A model generated the notes under the pieces. It worked only from the letters and a program-made list of their open reading frames with translations, was not told where the DNA came from and did no database searches. The position numbers were made by a program, and so were the translations under genes. DNA of 64,000 nt from Candidatus Latescibacterota bacterium (GTDB taxonomy: Bacteria > Latescibacterota > UBA2968 > UBA8231), in contig JACPJE010000017.1 of assembly GCA_016187725.1 (NCBI GenBank), forward strand, positions 39,935 through 103,934, in the 5' to 3' direction. This document shows, one piece after another, positions 9,215 to 17,602 of this stretch (the first letter of the stretch is position 1; each line of letters starts with the position of its first letter).

Positions 9215-9362
9215 GCGTCGGTGAGCGACCCACTCCGGCCTTTCCCCAGGCGCGTCCTGCCCCCTCGCTCGCTCTGGCTCCGCTACCCCGCAGCTCTACC
9301 ACGCGGACTTCCCTGCCCATCCACTCCCCGGGAAAGCCCTACGGGGTCATCTCCCCGCCGCA
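9214..9362. repeat. Dispersed ~147-bp repeat, copy C
   Basis: This is the third copy of the repeat found at 47-193 and 1461-1610. It lies between the converging cytochrome and CDP-alcohol phosphotransferase genes and runs over the stop codon of the latter at 9347, so the repeat supplies that protein's last codons. Its position at the 3' ends of genes may mean it acts in transcript termination or RNA stability. Confidence 0.85.
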
Positions 9363-10588
9363 GGTAATCGTAATTCTTCGACTTCCACCCACAGCCAGCG
9401 GCCCGCGTGGAAGAAGAGGGTGCAGACCATCCAGACCGCCATCGACACCAGGGCCAGGTGCGCCTGGCCCAGGAGCACACCCACACTCAGCTGCAAGAGG
9501 CTCACATTGCGCCGGGAGGCGATCAGGTGGAAGGCCGCGTCCAGGGGCCGGTAGTCGAAGATCTCCCGCCGGTGGCGTTTTTTGAAGGTGCTGCTGACGA
9601 CCTTGTCCAGCACAAAGGCGCCCACCAGCACCCAGGTGGCCAGGGCCATGGGCGTGTCCCGCAGCAATTCTCCCCCGCTGCAGTGCCAGCCCAGGGCCAG
9701 GTACCACAATCCCAGGCCCGGCATGGCGCTCAGGTGCTCCAGCGCGCCCATCGCCTCGCTCAGGTGCAGGGTCAGGCGCGCCAGCTTGCCGTCCACCGAA
9801 TCGAGGATCACCCCCAGCCAGGCAAAAAGCACGCCGGCCCCCAGCTCTCCTAGAGCAAAACAGGGGACCACCGCCCAGATGGCCAGGATGGACAGGGCGG
9901 TGAAGAGGTTAGGGGGCAGGGTAGTGCGGCTGAGTTGCCGGGTGATCCAGCGCACCAGGTGGTAGTACCCGTAGCGGGCCACGGCGTCGATGACCCCCTT
10001 GAAGGTGCGGTGGTAGAGCAGCTGGTCCAGGGAGTGTAGTTGCCCCTTTTCGCGGACGCGCAGCAGGTAGGGGGGCATGGTGAGGCGCAGGGAAGGGACA
10101 TAGGGGTCAAGCTCGGTGGGCCGGCGGCGCGGCAGGCCGGCGGCGGCCAGGGCGGCGCCCAGATCGACCCCGGTCTCCCAGTACCCGGCCAGGGCGCGGG
10201 CCTGGGCGAGGCCCAGGTAGGCCACCACCTCGTCGCCTTCGGCCAGTGCCGTGCCCGGTCCGCCCTTGAGCAGGTGGCCCAGCAGCCGGTCGTCGAAGAC
10301 CAGATCCCCCTGCAGGAGCAGCACCGGCTCGTCCGCCTGGGTCAGGGCGGCGCAGAGCGGGGCCTCATCCTCGGCGGGAAGCACTTCCAGCTGCAGGGGG
10401 AAGACGCGCTCCAGGTCGGTGCGCAGGCGCAGGACCCCTTGCTGGGTGGCGGGGGAGACCCAGATGCGCGCCCGGGAAAAACCGCGCAGGGCGGCCTGGC
10501 GCAACTGGCGTTCGACCAGGTTCATGCCCCACAAGCGCCAGCCGGCGGCCGGCTGGCGGGCATCGATCCAGACCAGACCCGGGTCCAT
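9347..10588 (-). CDS. CDP-alcohol phosphotransferase-like protein with NTase-like N-domain, catalytic Asp lost
   Basis: The 413-aa protein has an N-terminal ~170-residue nucleotidyltransferase-like domain without the LAAGxGxR loop. A membrane domain typical of DIPP-synthase-like CDP-alcohol phosphotransferases follows, with the entry motif VRWITRQLSRTTLPPNLFTALS. The family signature is D-x2-DG-x2-AR-x8-G-x3-D-x3-D. Here D263 and D266 are present (DSVDGKLAR), but the last two aspartates are replaced by E284/A288 in an ungapped alignment, or H285/M289 with a one-residue gap. The fourth Asp is the family's general base, so this copy may be inactive or altered. It is coupled to the NTase gene upstream, with the two 8 nt apart. 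Compare the intact paralogue at 13828-15234. Confidence 0.75.
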   Translation of the reverse strand: MDPGLVWIDARQPAAGWRLWGMNLVERQLRQAALRGFSRARIWVSPATQQGVLRLRTDLERVFPLQLEVLPAEDEAPLCAALTQADEPVLLLQGDLVFDDRLLGHLLKGGPGTALAEGDEVVAYLGLAQARALAGYWETGVDLGAALAAAGLPRRRPTELDPYVPSLRLTMPPYLLRVREKGQLHSLDQLLYHRTFKGVIDAVARYGYYHLVRWITRQLSRTTLPPNLFTALSILAIWAVVPCFALGELGAGVLFAWLGVILDSVDGKLARLTLHLSEAMGALEHLSAMPGLGLWYLALGWHCSGGELLRDTPMALATWVLVGAFVLDKVVSSTFKKRHRREIFDYRPLDAAFHLIASRRNVSLLQLSVGVLLGQAHLALVSMAVWMVCTLFFHAGRWLWVEVEELRLPAAGR

Positions 10589-10596
10589 GGCGCCTC

Positions 10597-11307
10597 TCAG
10601 GGGCCCTGCAGGCGGGGGAGCACTTCGCGGGAGACGCGCTGGTAGTCTTCCAGCGAATCGATCTCGCCCCAGGGCAGGTCGCCCACCTCGACGGCGTAGA
10701 GTTCGCGCCGGGCGATGAGGGGCCCGTAGGCCGAGGTGGGGAAGACCTCGCGGTGTTGCTCGCCCACGAGGCGTTCCACCTCTCGGCCCACCGCCCGGGC
10801 GCCCTGGCGGTCGAACTTGACCAACTGGGCGCTCTGGGCCTGGCTGTGCTGGGGGGCCAGCTGCTTGCTGATGGCCAGCACCCGCTGCTGGCCGTCGCAG
10901 GCCACGTTCATCTCGCCGGCCAGGCGCGCCACCTGCGCGTCCACGGCCACGGCGTTGGGGCGGGCCAGCAGGCGCTGCAGGACCAGGGGGTGAAAGAGGA
11001 TATCGCAGTTGAAGAGCAAGATGTCGGTGTCCAGTTCGGCGGCGGCCAGGTACAGGGAGTAGATGCTGTTGGTGCTCAGGTAGTCGGGATTTTCGATGTA
11101 GCGGGCGTGGGGCCCGCAGTGGGCGCGGATCTGATCTGCCTCGTAGCCCACCACCAGCACCACGTCCTCAACCCCGGCCTGGCGCAGGGCTTGCAGCTGG
11201 TAGTCGATCAGGCGGCGCTGGCCCACCTTCACCAGGCACTTGGGGCAGCCGTCGGTCAGCGGGCTGAGGCGGGTGCCGGCCCCGGCCGCCAGGATGATCG
11301 CCTTCAT
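10597..11307 (-). CDS. Sugar/alcohol-phosphate nucleotidyltransferase (LicC/IPCT-like)
   Basis: This 236-aa cytosolic protein starts with the nucleotide-binding loop MKAIILAAGAGTRLSPLTDGCPKCLVKV. It carries the segment STNSIYSLYLAAAEL typical of LicC-like choline-phosphate and inositol-1-phosphate cytidylyltransferases, and an FNCDILF metal-binding Asp. It should activate a phospho-alcohol (phosphocholine, inositol-1-phosphate or similar) with CTP for the adjacent CDP-alcohol phosphotransferase. It is the middle gene of a leftward run: flippase, this NTase, then the transferase, with gaps of 4 and 8 nt. Substrate identity is inference. Confidence 0.85.
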   Translation of the reverse strand: MKAIILAAGAGTRLSPLTDGCPKCLVKVGQRRLIDYQLQALRQAGVEDVVLVVGYEADQIRAHCGPHARYIENPDYLSTNSIYSLYLAAAELDTDILLFNCDILFHPLVLQRLLARPNAVAVDAQVARLAGEMNVACDGQQRVLAISKQLAPQHSQAQSAQLVKFDRQGARAVGREVERLVGEQHREVFPTSAYGPLIARRELYAVEVGDLPWGEIDSLEDYQRVSREVLPRLQGP

Positions 11308-11311
11308 GGGG

Positions 11312-12895
11312 TCACTGCTTCCTGCGGAAAAGGCGTTTGAAGGGGGCCTTGGCCCGCTGCAGCATCAGCCGGTCCTCGGCGCTGAGGCCCAGGGAGCGCA
11401 ATGCCGCCAGATAAACGCCCAGAAAGGCGGCCAGCGGCAGCGCCAGGGACCAGGCCAGGCCCTCGGGAGCGGCCTGGCGGCAGAGCCAGCCGGCCAGGGT
11501 GCCCCCCAGCGCGGCCAGCAGCGGTTTGAGCTGGGCTCGGTGGAAGGGCAGGATATCGTGGATCAGGTAGAGCTGGGCCAGGCGCAGGGCGCCCGACGCC
11601 AGTGCGGAAAGGGTGGCGCCCCAGGCCGCGCCCATCAGGCTGTAGTCCCGGATCAGCCAGAGGTTGAGCAGGAAGTTGGCCCCCAGCCAGAAGCCGTTGT
11701 TGAACATATTGAGATAGGGTCTGCCGGCCATGGTCAGCACCGGGTCCACCATGGCGAAGAGGCCCTGGGCCATCATGGCGATGCACAGCACCGCCATGAC
11801 CACCAGACCGACGTGGAAGTCGGCTCCCTGGGCCTGACCCATGAGTTGCATCAACGCGTCGCCGGCCAGCAGGATGGCCGCGCAGATGGGCAGGTTGATG
11901 GTCAGGATCCAGCCGGAGATCACCGAGAAGCGGTGCCCCAGGGCGCGGTGCTGTTCGCGGGCCGACAGTTCGCTGGCGATGGAACTGAAGATGGGGTCCA
12001 GGGATTGGGGGGCCTTGAGCATGGCGCCGGCGATGCTTTTCGCCAGCGCGTAGATGCCGACCTGGGCCACCACCCGGCTGGGATCGCCGGCCAACAGGAT
12101 CCCCAGCATCAACACGTCGAGATTGCTCAGAATCCCGTAGATGGAGTCGGTGGTCATCACCGGCAGGGAGAAGCGGCCCATGGTCTTCCAAGGCAATGCC
12201 TGGCGCATCCGGCCCAGACAGGCGCGCAGGGAGTAGAAATGGCCGAAGTACCGGGCCGCCAGGCAGCAGCTGCCGACGGCCATGGTCATATTGGCCCAGG
12301 CCAGGCCCTCCAAGCCCCAGCCGGCCAGGCCGGTCACCAGACTGGAGAGCAGCAGGATCAGCGGGCCGGCGACGGACATCACGTACACGTCGTAGCGCAT
12401 GATGCGCAGGGCCCGGGTGGCGGCCACGAAGATCCAGGCCCAGGTCATGAAAGGGGTGGAGAGGGCCATGATGCGCACGGCTCTGGCGATGGGCTGGCCG
12501 TAGAAAGCGGCGATCCAGTCGGCCGCCAGCCAGGTGCCCAGCAGCACCGCGCCGCTGGCCAGGGTCCCCAGTCCCAGGGCCGCGGCCAGGACGCGCTCCA
12601 CTTCCGCCTGGTCCCCGGCGGTGCGGGCGGCCACCGCAAAACGCACCACCCCCACCTGCAGGCCAAAACGGCCCAGGCGCTGGATGAGGGAGGCGATGCT
12701 CCACGCAGTGCTGAAAAGACCCAGCACCTGCAGGCCGCATAGCAAGGGCACCGCCCATAGAAAAGCCCCGCGCGAGAGTCTTCCCAGCTTGCCGACGAAG
12801 TTGACCAGGGCGCCGCTGGCCAGATCCCTGATATCCCTTTCGGTCTCGGCGGTGCGGGCGGGCGGTGCGGGCGGCGCGCTGAGCGTCTGGGTCAC
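11312..12895 (-). CDS. Oligosaccharide/lipid flippase, Wzx (MOP) family
   Basis: This 527-aa polytopic protein has about 12-14 hydrophobic segments and a hydrophilic N-terminus ending RDIRDLASGALVNFVGK. That lead-in is typical of Wzx/RfbX/MATE-type polysaccharide flippases. It should move a lipid-linked or polar-lipid intermediate across the inner membrane. It is the first gene of the leftward operon feeding the NTase and the degenerate CDP-alcohol phosphotransferase. It is divergently transcribed from the rightward lipid operon across a 162-bp gap. Fold and family are clear; substrate is unknown. Confidence 0.8.
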   Translation of the reverse strand: MTQTLSAPPAPPARTAETERDIRDLASGALVNFVGKLGRLSRGAFLWAVPLLCGLQVLGLFSTAWSIASLIQRLGRFGLQVGVVRFAVAARTAGDQAEVERVLAAALGLGTLASGAVLLGTWLAADWIAAFYGQPIARAVRIMALSTPFMTWAWIFVAATRALRIMRYDVYVMSVAGPLILLLSSLVTGLAGWGLEGLAWANMTMAVGSCCLAARYFGHFYSLRACLGRMRQALPWKTMGRFSLPVMTTDSIYGILSNLDVLMLGILLAGDPSRVVAQVGIYALAKSIAGAMLKAPQSLDPIFSSIASELSAREQHRALGHRFSVISGWILTINLPICAAILLAGDALMQLMGQAQGADFHVGLVVMAVLCIAMMAQGLFAMVDPVLTMAGRPYLNMFNNGFWLGANFLLNLWLIRDYSLMGAAWGATLSALASGALRLAQLYLIHDILPFHRAQLKPLLAALGGTLAGWLCRQAAPEGLAWSLALPLAAFLGVYLAALRSLGLSAEDRLMLQRAKAPFKRLFRRKQ

Positions 12896-12986
12896 GTCGA
12901 GGGTCTTTGCCGAGAGGGGGTGGGGTGAGAAGGCTGGAGAAAATATAAATCACCCGCGGCGATTTATCGAGCCTGGCCCGTTCTCA

Positions 12987-13015
12987 TTGACGGGATCTAG
13001 GTTTGTGCATAGATT
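12987..13015 (+). promoter_or_regulatory. Candidate sigma-70 promoter of the rightward lipid operon
   Basis: TTGACG (12987-12992) and TAGATT (13010-13015) are separated by exactly 17 nt, ending 42 nt before the ATG at 13058. The surrounding 120 bp is AT-rich relative to the window and lies between divergent genes, as expected for a control region. Confidence 0.55.
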
Positions 13016-13057
13016 GTCACAATTGGTCTACACGCTGATTTTTTGCGCCCAAGTGCG

Positions 13058-13831
13058 ATGAAAGCTATAGTCCTGGCGGCTGGTCAGGGCCGCAGATTGT
13101 GGCCGTTCACCGCGAATTGCCCCAAGTGCCTGCTGCCCATCGGCGCAGGTTCCATCCTGGAACAGCAACTGACCAATCTGGAGGGCGCTGGCATCCGGGA
13201 GGTGGTCCTGGTGTGCGGGTTCGGGATCGAGCGAATCCGCGCGGTCCTCGGCGCCTTCCGCGGGCAATTGTCGGTGAAACTCAGCTACAACCCCTTTTAC
13301 GCCCTCGCTGACAACCTCGTCTCGCTGTGGACTGTGCGCGCCGAGATGGACCGCGATTTTCTGCTGCTCAACGGCGACAATGTCTTTCACCCCCAGATCC
13401 TCCAGCACCTGCTGGCAGCCCAAAAGTGCTGCTGCCTGATGATCCGGCGCAAGGCCTGCTACGACCAGGACGACATGAAGCTGCACGTGGAAGGCGGGCA
13501 GATCCGCGCCATCGGCAAGGCCCTGCCGGCCGCCCAGGCCGAATCGGTGGGCATCATGCGCTTTGCCGGCGAGGGGCGCCGATGCCTGATGGGGGTGCTG
13601 GAGGACCTGATCTCCAGGGCGGGCACCACCTCGAAGCTGCGCTACGTGGCCGGGGTGCAGCGGCTCATCGACCTGGGGCACCCGGTGGCCGGCCTCGAAG
13701 TGGGCGAGTTGCCCTGGGCCGACGTGGACACGCCCGAGGACCTGCGCTTTGTGCGCCGCCATCTCCAGCTCTTCGCAGGTGGCGAGGCGGTGGCGCCGGG
13801 CCGGCTGCGGGAGGCGGGGGCGCGCGCATGA
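13058..13831 (+). CDS. Nucleotidyltransferase (LicC/IPCT-like), second copy
   Basis: This 257-aa paralogue of the 10597-11307 product has the loop MKAIVLAAGQGRRLWPFTANCPKCLLPI, the segment ADNLVSLWTVRAEMD (like the NNIYSL region of LicC) and the metal-binding LLNGDNVFHP. It is predicted to make a CDP-activated phospho-alcohol. I chose the ATG at 13058, which starts the MKAI motif, over an upstream TTG at 13043. It opens the rightward operon and overlaps the CDP-alcohol phosphotransferase by ATGA. Pairing of a separate cytidylyltransferase with a DIPP-synthase-like transferase mirrors the bifunctional IPCT-DIPPS enzymes of hyperthermophiles. Confidence 0.85.
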   Translation: MKAIVLAAGQGRRLWPFTANCPKCLLPIGAGSILEQQLTNLEGAGIREVVLVCGFGIERIRAVLGAFRGQLSVKLSYNPFYALADNLVSLWTVRAEMDRDFLLLNGDNVFHPQILQHLLAAQKCCCLMIRRKACYDQDDMKLHVEGGQIRAIGKALPAAQAESVGIMRFAGEGRRCLMGVLEDLISRAGTTSKLRYVAGVQRLIDLGHPVAGLEVGELPWADVDTPEDLRFVRRHLQLFAGGEAVAPGRLREAGARA

Positions 13832-15234
13832 TCCGCCAGGGCCTGCTGATCTTTCCCGACCTCCAGCGCGGCGCTGATCTGATGTCCAGGCGGGTGGCGG
13901 GGCTTTCCCTGCTGGACCGCATGGTGCGGACCATGGCGCGCGCCGGGGTCGAGCAACTGGCGGTGGTGGTCCCGCCCGGAGCGCCGCGCCAGGTGGGTCG
14001 GCTGCCCCGCAAGTTGTGCGTCGAGGTCCGGTTTCTCGAGTGGGGAACCCCTGCGCCCCTGCCTTTTCCCCCGCTGGGGGAGGGCCTGCTGGTGGTCATG
14101 GGCGGGTACGTGCACCATCACGCCTCGCTGAGCGAGTTGGTCGAGGAGGGGTTGGGAGAGGGTGAGCTGGTGGTCCAGGTGAGTGCCCCGGTCCAGCGCG
14201 GCTCCTTTATCCAGGTCCACCTCCGGGCGGGCGAGGTGGAGTTCGCCGCTGCCGAGGGAGGGGAGAGCGCCAGTTCGGGGGCCTTGCTGTGCGCCTTTGG
14301 GCTGGGTGCTCCCGAAGAACTCCTGAGGGGGCGGGAGGAGGTGTGGGCCTGGTTGAGCCGCAGCGCCCGGGGCCGCCGGGTGCAACTGCGCCGCACCTCG
14401 CGGTCTCTGTGGCGGCGGGTCGAGGACCGCCGCGGCGCCCGGGCCGCCAAGAACATGCTCTTCAGCCAGGTGACCAAGGCCACCAGCGGCTTCATCTCGC
14501 GCCATCTCAACGCGCGCATCTCCATCCCCACCAGCAAGCTGCTGATCGAGACGGGCATTTCCCCGCATCTGGTGACCGTGTTGCTGGTGCTGCCCGCCGG
14601 GCTGGCCAGCGCCTACCTGGTGACGCGGCCCGAGCAGTACCTCTGGCTGGCCGGTGCGGGCGTGTTGTGGCAGCTGGCGGCCATCCTCGACCGCTGCGAC
14701 GGGGAGATCGCCCGCGTCCAGCTGAGCGAGTCGAAGTTCGGCGCCTGGTTCGACACCCTCACCGACAACCTCGCCTATCTGTGCGCCTACAGCGGTATGC
14801 TGGTCGGCCTGCGCCGGGTGCACCCGGAAGCGCCCTATTATCTCTACCTGGGGATTTCGGCCATCGCCGCCCTGCTGCTGACCCTGGGCATCATGTACAG
14901 CTACGCCCTCAAGACCGGCAGCGGCAGCCTGCAGAACTACCTGGTGGGCCTGGCCCGCCACGTGCCCGAGGACCAGAAGGGGGGCTTCTACCGCTTCACC
15001 GAGCGCTACGGCTTTCTGGCCAAGCGCGACACCTTTTCCTTCATCTTCTTCATCGCCGCCCTGGCCGATGCGCTGGAGTTCATGTACTGGTTCGCGGTGG
15101 TGGGCATCCACCTGGTGGCCATCGGGGTGCTGATCTCCCAGCAGAAGATGCTGCAGGGGTACCAGCGCGCCGAGGGCCAGGAGACGGTGCCGGTGGCGGT
15201 GCCGCGCACCTCCTCCCTGGAGCGCCGGCCGTGA
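13828..15234 (+). CDS. CDP-alcohol phosphotransferase (DIPP-synthase-like), intact
   Basis: This 468-aa protein has an N-terminal ~190-residue degenerate NTase-like domain and then a polytopic CDP-alcohol phosphotransferase domain. The full catalytic motif is present: D288, D291-G, A295-R296, G305, D309 and D313 (DRCDGEIAR..FGAWFDTLTD). The lead-in FISRHLNARISIPTSKLLIETGISPHLVT matches the DIPP-synthase subgroup. It should transfer a phospho-alcohol from CDP to a second alcohol, giving a phosphodiester such as an inositol phosphodiester or polar lipid. The ATG overlaps the preceding stop (ATGA), and its own stop overlaps the next GTG (GTGA). The true start is 13828; the longer open frame upstream is antisense or out-of-frame noise. 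Confidence 0.85.
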   Translation: MIRQGLLIFPDLQRGADLMSRRVAGLSLLDRMVRTMARAGVEQLAVVVPPGAPRQVGRLPRKLCVEVRFLEWGTPAPLPFPPLGEGLLVVMGGYVHHHASLSELVEEGLGEGELVVQVSAPVQRGSFIQVHLRAGEVEFAAAEGGESASSGALLCAFGLGAPEELLRGREEVWAWLSRSARGRRVQLRRTSRSLWRRVEDRRGARAAKNMLFSQVTKATSGFISRHLNARISIPTSKLLIETGISPHLVTVLLVLPAGLASAYLVTRPEQYLWLAGAGVLWQLAAILDRCDGEIARVQLSESKFGAWFDTLTDNLAYLCAYSGMLVGLRRVHPEAPYYLYLGISAIAALLLTLGIMYSYALKTGSGSLQNYLVGLARHVPEDQKGGFYRFTERYGFLAKRDTFSFIFFIAALADALEFMYWFAVVGIHLVAIGVLISQQKMLQGYQRAEGQETVPVAVPRTSSLERRP

Positions 15235-16259
15235 AGATCCTCAGGCTCCTGCTCCCCGGCCTGGGGCTTTTGCTGCTGGGCTACCTGATCGGCAAGATGG
15301 GCATGGGGGAAATCCTGCACCACCTGGCCATCGTCAAGTGGTCCTTCCCCCTGGTGCTGCTGGTCGCCTTCCTGTGGCACCTGAGCAATTCCCTGGCCTG
15401 GAGCTTCGCCTTCCCGCCTGGGGCTTTCAAGCCGCCTTTCTCAGCCCTGCTGAAAGCCAAGCTGGCCGGCGACGCGGTCAGCCAGCTCACCCCCCTGGCC
15501 AACCTGGGCGGCGAACCGCTCAAGGCGTACCTGCTCAAAGGCCAGGCCCCCACCTCGTTGAGCCTGGCGGCGGTGGTGGTCAACAAGACCACCCAGGTGC
15601 TCACCGGCCTGATCTTCTCGTCCCTGGGCTTCGTGATGGTGGTCTCCCACTGGGACCTGCCCCATGCCCTGCCCCGCTCGGTGGAACTGGGCCTGGGCCT
15701 GATCCTGGCGGCCAGCGGCCTGATGATCTGGGGACTCTACCGCCAGCAGAACCGCCTGTTCACCTCGCTGCTGATCCTGATCCGCCGGCTGGGCCTCAAG
15801 ACCGACTGGGTCGAGAGCAAGATGGCCCAGGCCAGGCGCATCGACCACCACATCGGCCACTTCTACCACCGCCACCAGGTGCGCCTGGCCGCGGTGGTGG
15901 GCTGCCACGCCCTGGGCTGGCTGCTGGGGACCTGCGAGACCTACGTGATCCTGCAGGCCCTGGGGGTGGACATCGATTTCGCAGTGGCCCTGCTGCTCAC
16001 CTCCCTGTCGGTGAGCATCAACAGCCTCTTCTTCTTCATGCCCTCCAGCATCGGCGTGCTCGAAGGCAGCCAGGTCTTCCTCTTCCTGAGCCTGGGCCTC
16101 AATCCGGCCGCGGGGCTCTCGATGGGGATCGTCAAGCGGCTGCGCAAGGTCTTCTGGATTTCCGTCGGCTGGGTCTTCCTCTCCCAGATGAGCCGCAAGA
16201 TCGCCCGCGCCGAGGAGCAGCAGCAGGCCTCTGCCCGGGCCGGGTCCCTGCCCCGATGA
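15231..16259 (+). CDS. Flippase-like membrane protein, UPF0104/AglD type
   Basis: This 342-aa polytopic protein of the lysylphosphatidylglycerol-synthase transmembrane-region family (UPF0104; AglD2/HpnL-like) has about 8 hydrophobic segments. The family landmark motifs are GDAVSQLTPLANLGGEPLKAYLL early and SLFFFMPSSIGVLEGSQV late. Members are implicated in lipid or glycolipid translocation. The GTG start overlaps the transferase stop (GTGA) and the stop overlaps the TolC-like ATG. In this operon it is the likely step moving the CDP-alcohol product across the inner membrane. Confidence 0.8.
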   Translation: MKILRLLLPGLGLLLLGYLIGKMGMGEILHHLAIVKWSFPLVLLVAFLWHLSNSLAWSFAFPPGAFKPPFSALLKAKLAGDAVSQLTPLANLGGEPLKAYLLKGQAPTSLSLAAVVVNKTTQVLTGLIFSSLGFVMVVSHWDLPHALPRSVELGLGLILAASGLMIWGLYRQQNRLFTSLLILIRRLGLKTDWVESKMAQARRIDHHIGHFYHRHQVRLAAVVGCHALGWLLGTCETYVILQALGVDIDFAVALLLTSLSVSINSLFFFMPSSIGVLEGSQVFLFLSLGLNPAAGLSMGIVKRLRKVFWISVGWVFLSQMSRKIARAEEQQQASARAGSLPR

Positions 16260-17602
16260 AGCGGAAGGGCAACTGGGCGGCGCTGTGGCTGGGTGGCTGG
16301 GCCTGCGCGGCCAGTGCCTGGGCCGCCGAACCCCAACCCCCCTACGATCTGCAGGAACTGACCGAACTGGCCCTGCGTCACACCCTCGCAGTCGGGGAGG
16401 GTTCTTGGAAGGTGGCCGGCGCGCAGGCCAGGTTGCGTCAGGTGGAGGCGGCGCGATTTTTGCCTCGCCTGCGCCTGGAGAGCACCAGCGGGCTGGTGCC
16501 CGCCGCCGAGGGCGACATCTTCAATCCGCCCCAGGACACGGCCGGCCTGCGGGAACTGGGCCCCTTCACCCAGGCCGAACTGGAATTCATCCAGCCCCTG
16601 TACGTGGCCGGCGCCGCGCAGCTGTGGCGGGCGGCCCAGCAGGGGGTGGCGGCCGAAGAGGCCGCCCTGCAGGGCCAGCGCCTGGAGCTGGAGCTGGAGG
16701 TGGCCGAACTCTACTACGGCCTCCTGCTGGCCCGCCAGCTGGGGGACCTGGCCGTGGAGCTGAGGAAAAAGATCGAGGATAAGCGCTCCGAGATCGAGGA
16801 CAACCCCGCCATCCCCTTGTCTGGGCACTACAAGTTCCAGCTGGCCCTGGTGGAGCTGGACAAGCAACAACAATTGATCGCCCAGAAGAAAGAGCTGGCC
16901 CTGGCGGCCCTGGCCTGGAAAACCGGACTGAAGGAGGGGGAAAGCGCGAAACTGGAAAGCCAGGGACTGGCGCCCGAAACGGCGGTGCTACCGCCCTTGG
17001 ACAGCCTGTGCACCCTGGCCTTTACCCAGCGTCCGGACTGGCGCCGGCTCCAGGCCGGACTGCAGGCCAAGGATGCCCTGGCCCAGGCGGCGCGGGGGGG
17101 GTACTATCCGCAGGTGGTGCTCAGCGGAGCCCTGCGCTACGCGGTGGCGCCCCGCCGCACCGACCAGCACAATCCCTTTGTCAAGGACGAATTCAACTAC
17201 CTCAACGGCGGGGTGGTGCTGCGGCTGCGCCAGGCCCTGGAGTGGGACCTGATCGGCGCCGAGGTGGACAAGGCGCGGGCCGAATACCAGGAACTCAAGG
17301 CCAAGGAGCGGGTCAACGCCCAGGGCCTGCGGGTGGACGTGCAGCGCGCCTATGGCGAGTACCAGCAAGCCGCCGCCGAACTGGGGGCGGCCACCGAGGT
17401 CCGCCGGCTCAGCCGCCAGTGGGCCAGGGAGGCGCAGGAGGCGTTCGAACTGGACCCCGAGGAGGCCAAGGAACTCATCGCCGGCTTCGAGGCCTGGGCC
17501 CAGAGCGAACAGGCCTACTACGAAGCGGTGTACCGTCACAACGTGGCCCTGGTTGAACTCGAAAAAACCACCGGTGGCCTTTCCCTGCGGGGGCAGCCGT
17601 GA
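16256..17602 (+). CDS. TolC-like outer-membrane efflux protein
   Basis: This 448-aa exported protein has the signal peptide MKRKGNWAALWLGGWACAASAWA. Long alpha-helical, Gln/Glu/Ala-rich segments (ELELEVAELYYGLLLARQ, YFxQVVLSGALRY-type strands) are arranged as in TolC/OEP proteins, including the duplicated repeat. It would form a trimeric outer-membrane and periplasmic tunnel. There is no adaptor (HlyD/AcrA) gene in this operon, so it may work with the RND exporter at 19009 or have a structural role in lipid traffic. It has ATGA overlap upstream and GTGA overlap downstream. Confidence 0.75.
   Translation: MKRKGNWAALWLGGWACAASAWAAEPQPPYDLQELTELALRHTLAVGEGSWKVAGAQARLRQVEAARFLPRLRLESTSGLVPAAEGDIFNPPQDTAGLRELGPFTQAELEFIQPLYVAGAAQLWRAAQQGVAAEEAALQGQRLELELEVAELYYGLLLARQLGDLAVELRKKIEDKRSEIEDNPAIPLSGHYKFQLALVELDKQQQLIAQKKELALAALAWKTGLKEGESAKLESQGLAPETAVLPPLDSLCTLAFTQRPDWRRLQAGLQAKDALAQAARGGYYPQVVLSGALRYAVAPRRTDQHNPFVKDEFNYLNGGVVLRLRQALEWDLIGAEVDKARAEYQELKAKERVNAQGLRVDVQRAYGEYQQAAAELGAATEVRRLSRQWAREAQEAFELDPEEAKELIAGFEAWAQSEQAYYEAVYRHNVALVELEKTTGGLSLRGQP

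Noticed and set aside
13327..13827. N-terminal extension of the CDP-alcohol phosphotransferase frame
   Set aside because: It overlaps the NTase gene in another frame; the ATG at 13828 gives the ATGA overlap typical of this operon.
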